Position numbers and translations under genes: made by a program
DNA from: Tetracentron sinense
Lineage: Eukaryota > Streptophyta > Magnoliopsida > Trochodendrales > Trochodendraceae
DNA length: 64,000 bases
Direction of reading: 5' to 3'
Assembly: GCA_015143295.1 (NCBI GenBank)
Contig: CM026553.1
Span: 2,418,001 to 2,482,000, forward strand
In this document: one piece after another, positions 23,551-34,833 of the stretch
Position numbering within the stretch: position 1 is the first letter of the stretch
Layout of the letters: every line of letters starts with the position of its first letter
The notes under the pieces: generated by a model
Database searches by the model: none
Seen by the model: only the letters and a program-made list of their open reading frames with translations
Told to the model about the DNA's origin: nothing

Positions 23551-24236
23551 CTTCTAATGAATTGTGTAATTATATTTTACTATGTGTATATATTTTGATA
23601 TGCATTATCCCCAGAAAGCATGGTCTATGGGCATGCTTTTTTGATTTTAATCATTGGTTGAGACAGGTGATTTACATTTGGTGACATTTTCACGTTCCGA
23701 TCAGGTACACCAAAGTTTATTATTAGCTGAACATTGGTGTTGTGTGTCAGGTTATTAATATTCAAGTTTATGTTTTGTTGTAGAGTACTTAAACAAGGTG
23801 ATTGCTTGGTTTAACTAAAGTGATGAATCATTTTTCTTCAGGTAAACCTTCAACTTAGATTCATTTGCTTTGTAAATATATTCTAAACCTGTGCCTATAT
23901 CTATCTAAGGGTTCTAGTGTTTGAAAGATAATTATAAACTATATGGTAAAATACCTTCTTTGTTAGATTACTGTTAACTTAGACTAAGAGTGAATTTTTA
24001 GTTTTTATTTATACTCTAGTTAGTTTGTTTGATTAGTATGAACTTAATCTAAATCTATGTTTTTAGTTAGTTGTCACCTAAATCAGGTTATTAGTGAGTC
24101 GAAGACATCTAAAATCCGGTCATAGCATGAGTGGTAAGTCTAGGGTTAGTCTAGGGTAGTCCTCAAGTTAGTCCTTAGTTAATCTTAGGGTAGTTGTATG
24201 TTAAACTTAGGTTAGATCTTGACCTATTTCCATACA
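23550..24236. other. CACTA interior without recognised genes
   Basis: AT-rich sequence between the truncated second gene and the satellite. I see no coding signal in it. Confidence 0.5.
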
Positions 24237-25445
24237 ACCTCGGTTTCACTCTAAACCAACTCCAACACCTAGGATGTATTGAAATACACGTGTTAGAAGA
24301 AACGGGATTGAAATCTGAGCCCCGGTTTGGAAATGGTGGAAGGTTGTGGGTTTAGGCCAAAGTATACTATCTAAGTATGGATTCCGGTCATCTCGGTGCC
24401 CAAATCAGGCATACGACCTCGGATTCGCTTGAAACCAACTCTAACACCTAGGATGTATTGAAATACATGTGTTAGAAGACACGAGATTGAATCCGAGCCC
24501 CGGCTTGGAAATGGTGGAAGGTTGTGGGTTTAGGCCAAAGTATACTATCTAAGTATGGATTCTAGTCATCTCGTTGCCCAAATCGGGCATACGGCCTCAG
24601 ATTCGCTCTAAACTAACCCTAACACCTAGGATTTATTGCAATATACGTGTTAGAAGAAACGGGATCGAAATCCAAGCCCCGGTTTGGAAATGGTGGAAGG
24701 TTGTGGGTTTAGGCCAAAGTATACTATCTAAGTATGGATTCCGGTCATCTCGGTGCCCATATCGGGCATACGACCTCGGATTCACTCTAAACCAACTCCA
24801 ACAGCTATGATGTATTGAAATACATGTGTTAGAAGAAACGGGATAGAAATCCGAGCAAAATTTTGAAAATAGTGGAAGGTTGTGGGTTTAGGCCAAAGTA
24901 TACTATCTAAGTATGGATTCTGGTAATCTCAGTGCCCAAATCGGGCATACGACCTCGGATTCACTCTAAACCAACTCCAACACCTAGGATGTATTGAAAT
25001 ACATATATTAGAAGAAACAAGATCAAAATCCGAGCCTCGGTTTGGAAATGGTGGAAGGTTGTGGGTTTAGGCCAAAGTATATTATCTAAGTACGAATTTC
25101 GGTCATCTCGGTGCCCAAATCGGGACAACGGATCTCGGATTCGCTCGAAACCAACTCCAACAATTAGGATGTATTGAAATACTCACGTTAGAAGAAACGG
25201 GATCAAAATCTGAGCCCCGGTTTGAAAATGAGGGAAGGTTTTGAGTTTAGGCCAAAGTATACTATGTAAGTGTGGATTCCGGTCATCTCGGTGCCCAAAT
25301 CGGGCATACGACTTCGGATTCGCTCGAAACCAACTCCAACATTTAGGATGTATTCAAATACATGCGTTAGAAGAAACAAGATTGAAATTTGACCTCCGGT
25401 TTGGAAATGGTGGAAGGTTGTAGGTTTAGGCCAACGTATAGTTGA
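24237..25445 (+). repeat. 179-bp satellite-like tandem array inside CACTA
   Basis: About seven head-to-tail units of 178-180 bp share ACGACCTCGGATTCGCTC, CCTAGGATGTATTGAAATAC and GGTGGAAGGTTGTGGGTTTA. Units are roughly 90 per cent alike by eye. The period is close to one nucleosome repeat, as in many plant satellites. Frames seen in it on both strands are repeat artefacts. Confidence 0.95.
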
Positions 25446-25559
25446 GAACACATGGATTTCTGCCATCTCAATGCCCATATACCTCCTTATTAAATGATTG
25501 CATTTTTCATATTTCTTATTTTATTGTTTATTTGACATGGTTATTTCCTCCTGTTGTGA

Positions 25560-25800
25560 TAGTTAGAAGATTAGAACTGTGTAGTTCTACTAACGAAGAT
25601 ATTGATCAGCTAAATGCTCAGGTAAAGATCCAATATTTCTCATATCTCATTATATAATTGGATAATTCACATAAATAGATGATTTGATCACCACTTGTAA
25701 TTTAATTTCTCTCTATTTGGGCTTGAAGATAACTAGAAAGAGTTGCAGATTGAGATGGATGAATCCTCTTTCTACCGGTGTCATTCCAGTCCATGGTTGC
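25560..25800 (+). pseudogene. Possible last exons of CACTA second gene
   Basis: A short stretch at 25562-25620 reads RRLELCSSTNEDIDQLNAQ, then GTAAAG like a splice donor. Another at about 25725-25780 is rich in Glu, Lys and Leu. They resemble the coiled-coil C-terminus of TnpA-like proteins, but the evidence is weak. Confidence 0.3.
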
Positions 25801-26104
25801 CACGTGGTGGAGTCTGTACGAATATGGATTCATAGATAGGTAGAAAGGAATTTGGTGGAAAAGAAAGTAATTGAAGCTGTGATCTTGTGTATATTATAGG
25901 GATTATAAGTATTTTGTTTATTTGTTGTTATGGCCTATGAGTGCATTTTACAAGTGGTGGGATGAAAATGTGTGCAAATGAAATCAATTGAAAAATAGGT
26001 TACATTATTCAAATGTAAGATAACAGGTACATTATTTAAATGTATTCAAACAGGTGACAGGTTATCACACTTCATTCAAGGTACTTGTTGTTTAAAAAAA
26101 AATT

Positions 26105-26590
26105 AATATCAGACACAAAAATTTTTCCGTCTCTAATGTTTCAGAGTATTAGAGACGGAAATACTTTCGTGTCAGAAACATATTAGACACAAATATTCAT
26201 TATTAGACACGGAAATATTTCCGTCTCTAATATTCAAGATGATGTACATCAGAGTATTAGAGATGCAAATAATTCCGTGTCAAAACATATTAGACACGGA
26301 AAATTTTCTGTTGCTGTAATTATTTGACACGGACATATTTCCGTGTCTAATACTTTCTTTAGACACGAAACAATGTGATGTCATATCTAATTTTATATTT
26401 ATGATAATTATCATTAGACACGGAATTATTTCCGTGTCTAATAATATTATTAGTGACAGAAAAATAATTCTATGTCTAAGAGCATCATGCACGAGAGTAA
26501 CTGTCACAGTTTAGGCACGGCTATTATTTCCGTGTCTAATAGTATTAAACACAGAAATTTATTATCAGATACGGAAAAATTCCGTTGTTG
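26105..26590 (+). repeat. CACTA right subterminal repeats
   Basis: A dozen or so copies of TTAGACACGGAAATATTTCC and relatives in both orientations, denser than at the left end. The right terminal inverted repeat follows at 26579-26611. Confidence 0.9.
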
Positions 26591-27089
26591 TTCAGTAGTT
26601 TTCTTGTAGTGAATCCTATAAAGAAACCCATACCCCAAAACGTGTGGGGCATTGCTCTCATTCCAATTTTCTCATCTCCTTCCAATTTCGTGAGCTATTC
26701 AAGAGAGAATTGTTCTCTCCAATTTTCGTGAGACCCTAGGGCTACTCCAAGGTTGTTTTTGAAGCTTAGGGTATTAAACCCTTAAGTTTTGGGTGATAGA
26801 AAGTCTACACCAACATCTCTTCTTCTTATCTTTGTTTCTTCAAGACCAAGAAAAGATTCAAAGGCTTCATGGGGGTAGCGAAGAACAAGGACCGAGCTTC
26901 GAGTATTTCTTCAAGAAATCTCTATAAAGAGTTCTGACGGTTCGAGTTGGTTTTTACTTCACCGGTGAACATCATTCACTGATGTAATTTTACTAAAACT
27001 CGTAGATAGTATTAGTTGCTTTCTATGGTGTAAAGATCCTCAGGATCCAGTTTTCCGCTTAAAATTTTATGTGGATTCCCTTCAAACGG

Positions 27090-27408
27090 AAGCAAGTGTT
27101 ATTGCGATTGCCATTAGAACTTATGTTTTAGAATTTGCTTTAGATAGGATTTTAGTTTTAAAAGACTATTTATATGTGCCAAACATGCGTAGACATTTGC
27201 TTTCTGTTTCTAGTTTAATCTCTAATGGTTATTCAGTACATTTTGATACTAGTGTAGTTATCAAATACAATAATAGTTTTATTGTTTCTGGCACATTTTC
27301 TAATGGTCTTTATTATCTTGATCCTATAAGCAATTCTGTTAATAAAATTGAGGATAAAGAGTCCACAAGTGTGACACCTCAGAAAAGAGGTAGAGAGTCT
27401 GTGACTTC
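27090..27408 (+). pseudogene. Copia A protease, second part
   Basis: After the LTR insertion the copia frame resumes with EASVIAIAIRTYVLEFA, then LKDYLYVPNMRRHLLSVSSL and GLYYLDPISNSVN, which is the C-terminal half of copia protease and the linker to integrase. The frame is open to the next insertion at 27409. Confidence 0.85.
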
Positions 27409-27722
27409 TGTAACGCCCCAAAATCATCCCTAGGAGTTAGGTGAGACTTTAGATGTTACTGTCATAACCTAGCAAATCATCCTACAAAATATACAAGGCA
27501 TACTATAGTGGAAACGAAATCGATGCGGAAACGAAACAAATGCGGAAGCGTGAACTCAATTTTTCTTTCCATACATATGACTGTATTCCAAGTTTGTACA
27601 ATAATAAAAACCAAAACAAGAGTGGACAAGCCCACTCATCAAAATACAATGTAATCTCTCTCTCACTTACTCTCAATAATATCCATGATAAAGCCACCTA
27701 TCTGGTTACTATCCTCCTCTGG

Positions 27723-27806
27723 CTAAGCATCTATCGGCTCCTCTTTGTTGTAGTCTTCCTCAACCCATTGGCTGAGATTACAGATGTCGAACTGACCTGC
27801 CGACAT
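27723..27806 (-). pseudogene. Acidic LTR protein frame, copy d, truncated by a stop
   Basis: It starts MSAGQFDIC and keeps QWVEEDY, but a TAG ends it after 27 codons. Downstream the family's C-terminal block survives in a shifted frame (DRWLYHGYY). It is a damaged copy of the frame in copies a, c, g and i. Confidence 0.5.
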
Positions 27807-29112
27807 AAAATGTACAGCGAAGCATGGAATACTCAGCTTGTACAAACTACTAACTAACAATGCTATAATAACTTAATATTGCATGCGAGTACAAAACATA
27901 ATAGTTCAGGATTCATACTAAATACATCATCAAGATCATACTTCAAGCTGATAAATCAAGTGTGCATAGCTTTTAAAATCTTGCCTTAAAACCTTTGTAG
28001 AAAATGAGTCATGTCTTTGCTTACGAGTTCTTATAAGTTCTTCAATTTCTTACAAGTTCTTCATGAGTGCTTACGAGTCCTTATCATTACTTGTTGGCTT
28101 GGGAATATCAGGTAGTTAGTGGCGCCCTTTGTACCATCCCACTAAACATCCACCCAAAGTAGCTTGGCAATATTAGATGGTTAGTGGCTCTCCTCGGGCC
28201 ATCCCACTAAACACCCACCCAAAGTTTGCTTGTCAAGTCTTACGAGCATATTCATCTTTCTTACGAGCTTCTTTAAAACCTTTTTCTCTTTCTTATTAGC
28301 TAGAAATACCATGGTTACGAGAAAACGAGCAAGCAAGAATGGTGCATGCAACAAGTACTTGTGAACATCATATGGTACTTAGAAAAACATAAACCTTCAA
28401 GGCATGCTTCCATCAAGACATATAACATTGCAGTATATTTCAGAAATCCCTAAACATGCAAAATTATTCAGCGTGTGTATATGGAAAGCTTTAAACATTT
28501 CACGTGGTTCATACAAAGACACATTAGCATCCTAGTATACTTGGACAATTCTAGAAATGTAGAACACTTTCATTCATTACATCACATCACTAAGATCTTG
28601 GCTTTTAAGCCTATTTCATCACATCATACTTAGAATCATAGTTTATTGGAAGATAATAACACTCACATACAAGTATAACTATATTCACCATTTTATTGAA
28701 AAACCCTCAAATCTTAAACCCCTATTTACTCATTTGATCATAATGTAATTTACCCAAAATCCTACATTTACTATTTGCATCATAACATAGTTAGATAATA
28801 GAATGTTCTTACTATTTTCATTCAACTCATACATTCATCCTCATTTCAACCTTTGTATTATAGCAAAGCTAGATAGTAGAAGTACTTACTTTGCAAAGAT
28901 TAAATCTTAGCTTGGAATGATGATTGAACACGAGCTTGAGCTTGAAAATGGATGTCCACGCTCATGGATGAAGATCCAAGCTTATGGAAGCTTGAATTTG
29001 ATCTCCCCTTGATCTCCAACAAAACTCCTCTTTGAAAATCTCCAAATCTTCTCCCTTCTCTTCCAATAACTCCTTTAGGTTTAGGTTAACCCAAAAACCC
29101 CCAAATGATCTC

Positions 29113-29335
29113 CTATTTATAGGCCAAGGGGTTAAAACCCTAAAAAATCTCGCACAAAAAAACTAATCCGCGCACCTACGATTGTTCGTAGGCTTCCTAC
29201 GATCAATTGTAGGTTTTCCAGTGAGTTTACCTAGTTTCTAGGACTTTACAAATGTTCGTAGACTTCCTACAATCGTTCGTAACGTTTCTATGATCATTCG
29301 TATGTTGTTTACAAACAATCGTACTTTTAACAGAA
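29113..29335 (-). promoter_or_regulatory. TATA box and palindrome array, LTR copy d
   Basis: On the minus strand CTATAAATAG (29113-29122) is a clear TATA box. Upstream of it (29160-29335) are repeated CTACGATCGTTCGTAG-like motifs, for example CCTACGATTGTTCGTAGG and CTACAATCGTTCGTAA. They keep the GATCG core of other copies but with CTA/TAG flanks. Confidence 0.6.
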
Positions 29336-30029
29336 ACTTTCCAAAATTTTCCCACTTTAGTATTTTGGTCATAACTTTTGACTCGCTTATTAGATTTTGA
29401 AAATTCAACTTGTGTTGGACTCATCATTCAAAGGGGAAAACTTTTGTGTCTAATGAAAAAAATCATAATTCTGAGTTTTTAATTACCTAAATGGGCTCTA
29501 AAGTTGACTGTTCTGGAATGGATTTCAGCAGCCCAGATTTTTCAGCAGACCCGATTTCAGAAATCCAACGATTAACCTATCTTCGACTAAAAATATGGAA
29601 AAATGATAAACATGAACCTAGAAGAAGGTTTCCATACCTTTCTAATGGTTCAAGAATCATTCAATTCTGATCAATAGTGACAAAACTAGAGCTTCTTAAA
29701 GTGGAGGATATGTCAAGACATCCATCTTGTTTCCAACTTGATCATACTTTGATCACTTAGAGTGTTTCACACTCTTGTTTTAACACTCTAAAGCTAATCA
29801 TAAAGGTTATTAGGACACTCTAACATGATTGCTAATGCTTCCATAAAAAATATGGACTCTCATGAACATTACAAGATTCACATGACCCTAGTCCAGAAAC
29901 ACATAGGGTATTTTATACCCTTGACTTTGAAGTATTCTTATACTCAATGTTTTTTTTTAAAATTTTTTGTTTAAAATAAAGCCTCTCAGAAGGAGAGGGG
30001 GGTTTTGGCAGACTCCTACCGGTTTTATT

Positions 30030-30280
30030 AAATAAAAATATAAAAGGGGGGGACATAAAACCTTACCCCTACAGACACAAAACAAGGGGGAGACATAAAA
30101 CCTTACCCCGACCAACACAAAAAGGGGACACACATCATACCCCTACAAACACTATAGGGGGGACATAAAAACCTTACCCCGACCAACACAAAAAGGGGAC
30201 ACACATCATACCCCTACAAACACTATATGGGGGACATAAAACCTTACCCCTATAGACACAAGGTGGGGAGAAAAAGCCTC
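30030..30280 (-). repeat. LINE 3' untranslated minisatellite
   Basis: There are about three copies of a roughly 69-bp unit built from GGGGACATAAAACCTTACCC, CGACCAACACAAAAAGGGGA and CATACCCCTACAAACACTAT. The strand is strikingly asymmetric, with C-runs on the element's sense-complement strand. Confidence 0.85.
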
Positions 30281-30419
30281 AACTGGCAAAAATAAGCAAC
30301 TAAAAATAAACAATCTTAAATTCGAACTTTTCTGAGACTACCTAAACCTTCTTTATCCAACTAAATAAGTACTTTAATTTTGCTTGGAAAAACATCATGC
30401 AAGGTCAAGAACCCGAAGC

Positions 30420-32370
30420 AAGAGAGGAACATTCAATATTAGTAAGAGCATCAGCCACATAATTAGCTTCTCAAAAGATGTGATTTAGAGAGTGACCATC
30501 AGATAATAATATCTTGATTTTCTTATTCCAATCCCAAGATTTCTAGGTCTTCAAAGCTCTACCATTCCATTCTTCAACTAAGCACTTGGAATCAGATTCA
30601 ATGATCACATTGCAAAGATGAAGTCTCTTACATAGACTTAAACCATCCAGAAGGGCTCTAGTTTCTGCAATAAAATTGGAGCAACAACCATAAGTAGCAA
30701 AAAAACCAGGAACAAAATTACCTTTATGGTCTCTAATGATACCCCGCCCCCCCTAGCATTACCTGGATTGCCTTTGGAAGCACCATAAATGTTTAACTTA
30801 AATTTAGCTGGAGGAGGAAAAGTCCATTTCACCAGCATCATTCTGAATTTGCTGATAGTAGGGATAGACGAAGGGAATAAAGGAGATAGATCAAAATGCA
30901 AATTATCATTCAAGTAATGTATCTCACTAACTGTTTTAGTAATAGCATGAATAAGAGAACTGGCATATCGCTTTTTAGAATCATACTTCCTCCTACATCT
31001 CTCTATCCAAATTTCCCAAACAATCAGAGCCGGCAAAAGAGTGAATAGGTCATTCTTCCCAGCTGAAGCCACTCTATACCACCTTTTCAAGGTACTTTGG
31101 ATAGAATCAAACTTGCTAAAATAAATGGCTCTCCATGATGAAAAATAGAACCACACTGAGGAAGCAAGCTCACTAGAATTCAACAGATGATTAGAAGATT
31201 CCAACCAAGAGGAATTGCAATAGTGGCATTTACTAACCAGAGGAATGCCTATATTTTGGACTGTCAAATTTGTAGGAACAACACAATTCATAATTTTCCA
31301 ATAGAAAATTCTGATTTTAGTAGGAACAATCTGATGCCAAACATGTTTATACCAATCAATCTCAATACCTTTGCCCCTTAAATATTCCCATGCAGTCTTC
31401 ACAGAAAAAATCCCCGTAGATGAGGGAGTCCAAACAAATTTGTCCTCTTTATTCGAGATAGAAAAATTACCGTCTTTAATAGTATTAATGACATGAAGAG
31501 GGATAAGATGACTCACCTGAGAAAGATTCCAATCACTATTCACATTAAGAAGCTGAGAAATAGTTGGATTAGATTGAGGGATCCCAAGAACAATAGATAT
31601 AAGAGGCTCATCCTTGATCCATCTATCAAACCAGAAATTAATTTTGGTCCCATTCCTAAGGAGAACCGAAGTTTTGGGTAGCATCATATGAAAGACTTCA
31701 AAAATGTCAATCTAGAGTTTAGAAGAACCGCGGGTAGGTAAAGCATTGCACACATAATCTAATTTATATTTAGCATTAAAAAACCTCACCCAAAGATTAG
31801 AAGAAGTATAAATCATCCAAGCTTGTTTAAACCGAAAAGCCTTGGTAGTTTCTGAAATTTTCATAAGACCCAAACCTCCTTCCATATATGGTAAAGAAAC
31901 TTTCTTCCACTTAACCCAATGACAATGTTTATTCATCTCCGAATTATTCCAAAAAAAGTTAGCCATAATTTTCTCAATTTTATTTGCTATACCAGTAGGA
32001 ATCAAGATAGTAGAAAGAATATGAGCCGGATAGATGATAGAAAGTGCTTGATAAGAATTAATCGGCCTCCAATCAATAATAATTTTCCAGACCACCCTAC
32101 TACACAACTTTGAATCTTCTCAATGATGGGGAGATAATAAATTAATTTCTGACAACCTTTAAGCAAAGGGATTCCCAAGTAATTGAAAGGAAATTGCTTA
32201 AATTTGAAACCAGTTCTGGAAGATATGGACCTTTTTCTAGCAAAAGAGAGACTATCTGAGCCATAGAGAGAGCTTTTATCCTTATTTATTTTCTGCCTTG
32301 AGGAATCTTCATATTTTAAGAGAAAATCACAAATATTTTGTATGCTGCAAGCACTACTATTACAGAAGAT
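30420..32370 (-). pseudogene. LINE ORF2, 3' part: RT end, zf-RVT, RNase H
   Basis: On the minus strand, reverse transcriptase resumes after FADDS with LIFCNSS at about 32360. It goes on through a thumb region with FNYLGIPLLKG (about 32200) and GGLGLMKI (about 31870), then a zf-RVT domain (about 31400-31130, VPTKIRIFYWK and CHYC). The RNase H start reads KLNIYGASKGNPG (about 30790), where family members have Asp in place of the Tyr, so a catalytic residue is missing. The RNase H tail continues in another frame as VIIESDSKCLVEEW (about 30600). Stops and frameshifts disable it. Confidence 0.85.
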
Positions 32371-32879
32371 AAGAGTGTAGAGACCCGAATCTTTTTTTCA
32401 TGTTTTATTGCATTGCATTAGGGGTATTATAGTCCTTGTGATGTTTTAATGTTTATTGTATTGTATATCTAATGGGTGTAGTGTGATTAAGGTTTAATCA
32501 AACTTCTAGTTCAAGAATGTCATATCACACTCTAAACTTTAGGAAGTTCTAGTTTTGACACCGTTTATTGGAATTGAGTGAGTCTTGAACCATTAGAAAG
32601 GTATTGGAACCCTCTTCGAGGTTCATGTTTAATGTTTTTCCTTATTTTTAGTCTAAGCTAAGTCAAAAATGGGTTTTCCGAGGTTTTGTCTGATGGAATT
32701 GCAGATCAGTCAACTTTGGGGAGTTTTTGGTCCATAATGAAAGTGGAATTTGGAAATTCTAAAATAACAAAAATGTTCCTTTTTGAAAGATAAATCCAAC
32801 GCAAGTTGAATCGTCGAAATCTGACGATCGAGTCAAAAGTTATGGCCGAAACAGTAAAACGGGTCAAAAATCTGCAGAA

Positions 32880-33140
32880 CACCGATCGCTCGGTCAGAAG
32901 TAGCGATCGATCGGTCCAAAACCGATCGATCGGTAGCTATCGACTGGTCCAAAATTTTGTATGGGGAAATTTTCCAGAGAGAGTGTTTTTGATCGATCGC
33001 ACGGTCATAAACACTGATCGATCGGTAGGTGACCGATCGCTCGGTCATAACCATCGATCGATGGGTCTTTCGAGTTTTTGACAGAATTTTAGTAAGGACT
33101 TTTAGGACTTTTTGTTCCTAACCCTTGGGGCTATAAATAG
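32880..33140 (+). promoter_or_regulatory. Palindrome array and TATA box, LTR copy e
   Basis: At least seven ACCGATCGCTCGGT-type motifs lie in 32880-33065, among them the perfect palindrome ACCGATCGATCGGT at 32921-32934. The TATA box CTATAAATAG follows at 33131-33140. The spacer TATGGGGAAATTTTCCAGAG within the array is shared with copies f and i. Confidence 0.65.
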
Positions 33141-34424
33141 GGGGTCCTACTCGAGATATTAAAATACTCTACCTATTTCTAACCTAATTTGGAAAAAAGG
33201 AGGAAAAAACCTAGGGTTTTGAGAGAGGGGTTGCTTGAAGAAGAAGGAGATTGCTAGAAGATTGAGAGGAAAGCTTGGAGATCGTCCTCAAAGCTTCCCC
33301 AAATCACCTCGGGAGCGTTTTGAATCCAAGGGAAGGATTCCTAAGGTCAATAAACTCCCTAACTCAACTCTATTAATGAAGTTTGATGAATATTAGTTTA
33401 ATATGAATGATAGAAATGATAATTTGATTTGTTTTCCCTAATTATATATGGATTAAGCTTACTAGAGATGAAAATGGATTTATACTATGGATGGATTGAA
33501 CGGAGGAAGGGAAATACTATGGAGGATTGGGATGAATGTATGGATATGGAGTACGTTTGGGTTGTGTGGATGGATGATGGTGTGATGAAATGTTAAGAAT
33601 GGGAAATGGCAAAGTATCCATAATTAACGCGCTCTAGATGTTTGTTGAAATGTCTAAGAATGATAAATATTAGTATGGTGCTTTTGATTATCAAGAAATT
33701 AAGTTAAATGAATATTGTGTTGTTATGATAAATTATGCTCTATTTACCTGCATGGTGATCGGTATTCGGGTAGGCCAAACCTTAGAGGAAAATCCTCCAC
33801 GTTGGGAATTCTCTAACTAGGGAGATGTAACCTAGTGGAGTTTCCTAACGGAAGATTGAAATCTAAGGGATGACTCATTTGAATTTCAATCACGATACTC
33901 AAGCACACGTGCACTTGCATGGTAAGTATTCAAGTCTCATGAGTTCACTTGTCTCACAAGCATGCATGCATTGGATACGAATATGTCATGAATTATGCCA
34001 TGAAAGAATGATCCCCTACTACGAACATCCACTCTACGCGTTGTCGTACTCATGTTATGCTATGAAAGAATGATCCCCCATTACGAACATCCACTCTATG
34101 CGTTGTCGAACACTATGAATTATGCGTTGTCGGGACAAAACACTATGAATTATGCGTTGATGGGACAAACACACTATGAATCATGCATGTATGAGTCTAT
34201 GCATATGTTAAAGCAAGTTCATGGATAAGAATTGCACAAGTACACGAGTCAAGATGATGTTATGATATGTTATATGCTTCGCACTCTGATTATGTCTATT
34301 CTACGTGAAATTATTATGATTAAACTTAGATAAACTGAGTTATAATATTATTATTGCTCATGCTACCTTATGTTATTGTTAGTTTGTTTATCCACTGAGT
34401 ATTCCATACTCAGTCGACCTATTA

Positions 34425-34538
34425 TTGTCTTCAGGTTTAGGAGGAGAACCGTAGACCGAGGAGGTTTACCTTGAAGAGGGGGAGGAAGGTGAGCTTCCTG
34501 AGGAAGAGTCTAGGGATTTTGACAGTTATCCCTATTGA
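34425..34538 (+). pseudogene. Acidic LTR protein frame, copy e
   Basis: The frame is aligned from TTG-TCT-TCA-GGT (ATG lost) to TGA. An internal TAG replaces the Trp of the EPW block. It keeps a long Glu-rich core and ends RDFDSYPY. It lies 10 bases after the hairpin at 34394-34414. Confidence 0.45.
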
Positions 34539-34833
34539 GTAGTTTTAGCATTTCTTTTTGGAAGAGATGTTTGTATTAGACTTTTGACTTCTAGTTGATG
34601 TTGCCTTAGTTATTTACCGTGTGGATGTTTTAGACTATTTCGTTTATGAGGAGCCATAGTATGTGGACTATCATTGTACAGGATGGTTTGACTTTTAATG
34701 ATCGGAATTTTACTATCCTCACTTTTGGAAGACTTGTGTAGTATGCCTTGTATGCATGGTTTTTAAGCAGGTTTAAGTAATGTGGCGATTCCAAAGTCCT
34801 ATTTTAGCCTTGTAGGATTTTGAGGTCGTTACA

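Larger units (their letters stand above)
16252..26611 (+). mobile_element. CACTA (En/Spm) DNA transposon, 10.4 kb
   Basis: The element begins CACTACAAGAAAACTACC and ends with its inverse (TTTTCTTGTAGTG). About 33 bp of terminal inverted repeat carry four mismatches. The 3-bp target duplication is imperfect (GAT and AAT). Both ends carry many copies of TTAGACACGGAAATATTTCC as subterminal repeats. Inside are a broken TNP2-type transposase gene (18761-22430), the start of a second gene (23199-23550) and a 179-bp satellite (24237-25445). The element is non-functional as read. Confidence 0.93.
14503..27084 (+). mobile_element. Copia-type solo LTR in Copia A protease, itself split by CACTA
   Basis: The LTR starts TGTTAGACATGATGCCC and ends TTCA. 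It is flanked by AATGG (14498-14502) and AACGG (27085-27089), a 5-bp duplication with one change. Without the CACTA element (16252-26611) it is about 2.2 kb, the same length as the Copia A LTR, and its opening bases are related. A TATA-like CCTATAAAG lies at 26615-26623. No internal coding region of this subfamily is present. Confidence 0.8.
32376..34833 (+). mobile_element. Ty3/gypsy solo LTR, copy e, inside the LINE
   Basis: A complete 2458-bp LTR starts TGTAGAGACCCGAATC and ends GAGGTCGTTACA. It is flanked by AAGAG (32371-32375) and ATGAG (34834-34838), a 5-bp duplication with one change. It splits the reverse transcriptase motif FADD from the LIF that follows. It holds a palindrome array, TATA box at 33131, donor-like AAG/GTCAAT at 33345, short repeats at 34000-34200, a perfect hairpin (34394-34414) and a damaged acidic frame (34425-34538). 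Confidence 0.93.

Noticed and set aside
24574-25478. Frames of 60-91 codons on both strands
   Set aside because: They are products of the 179-bp satellite and repeat with its period.
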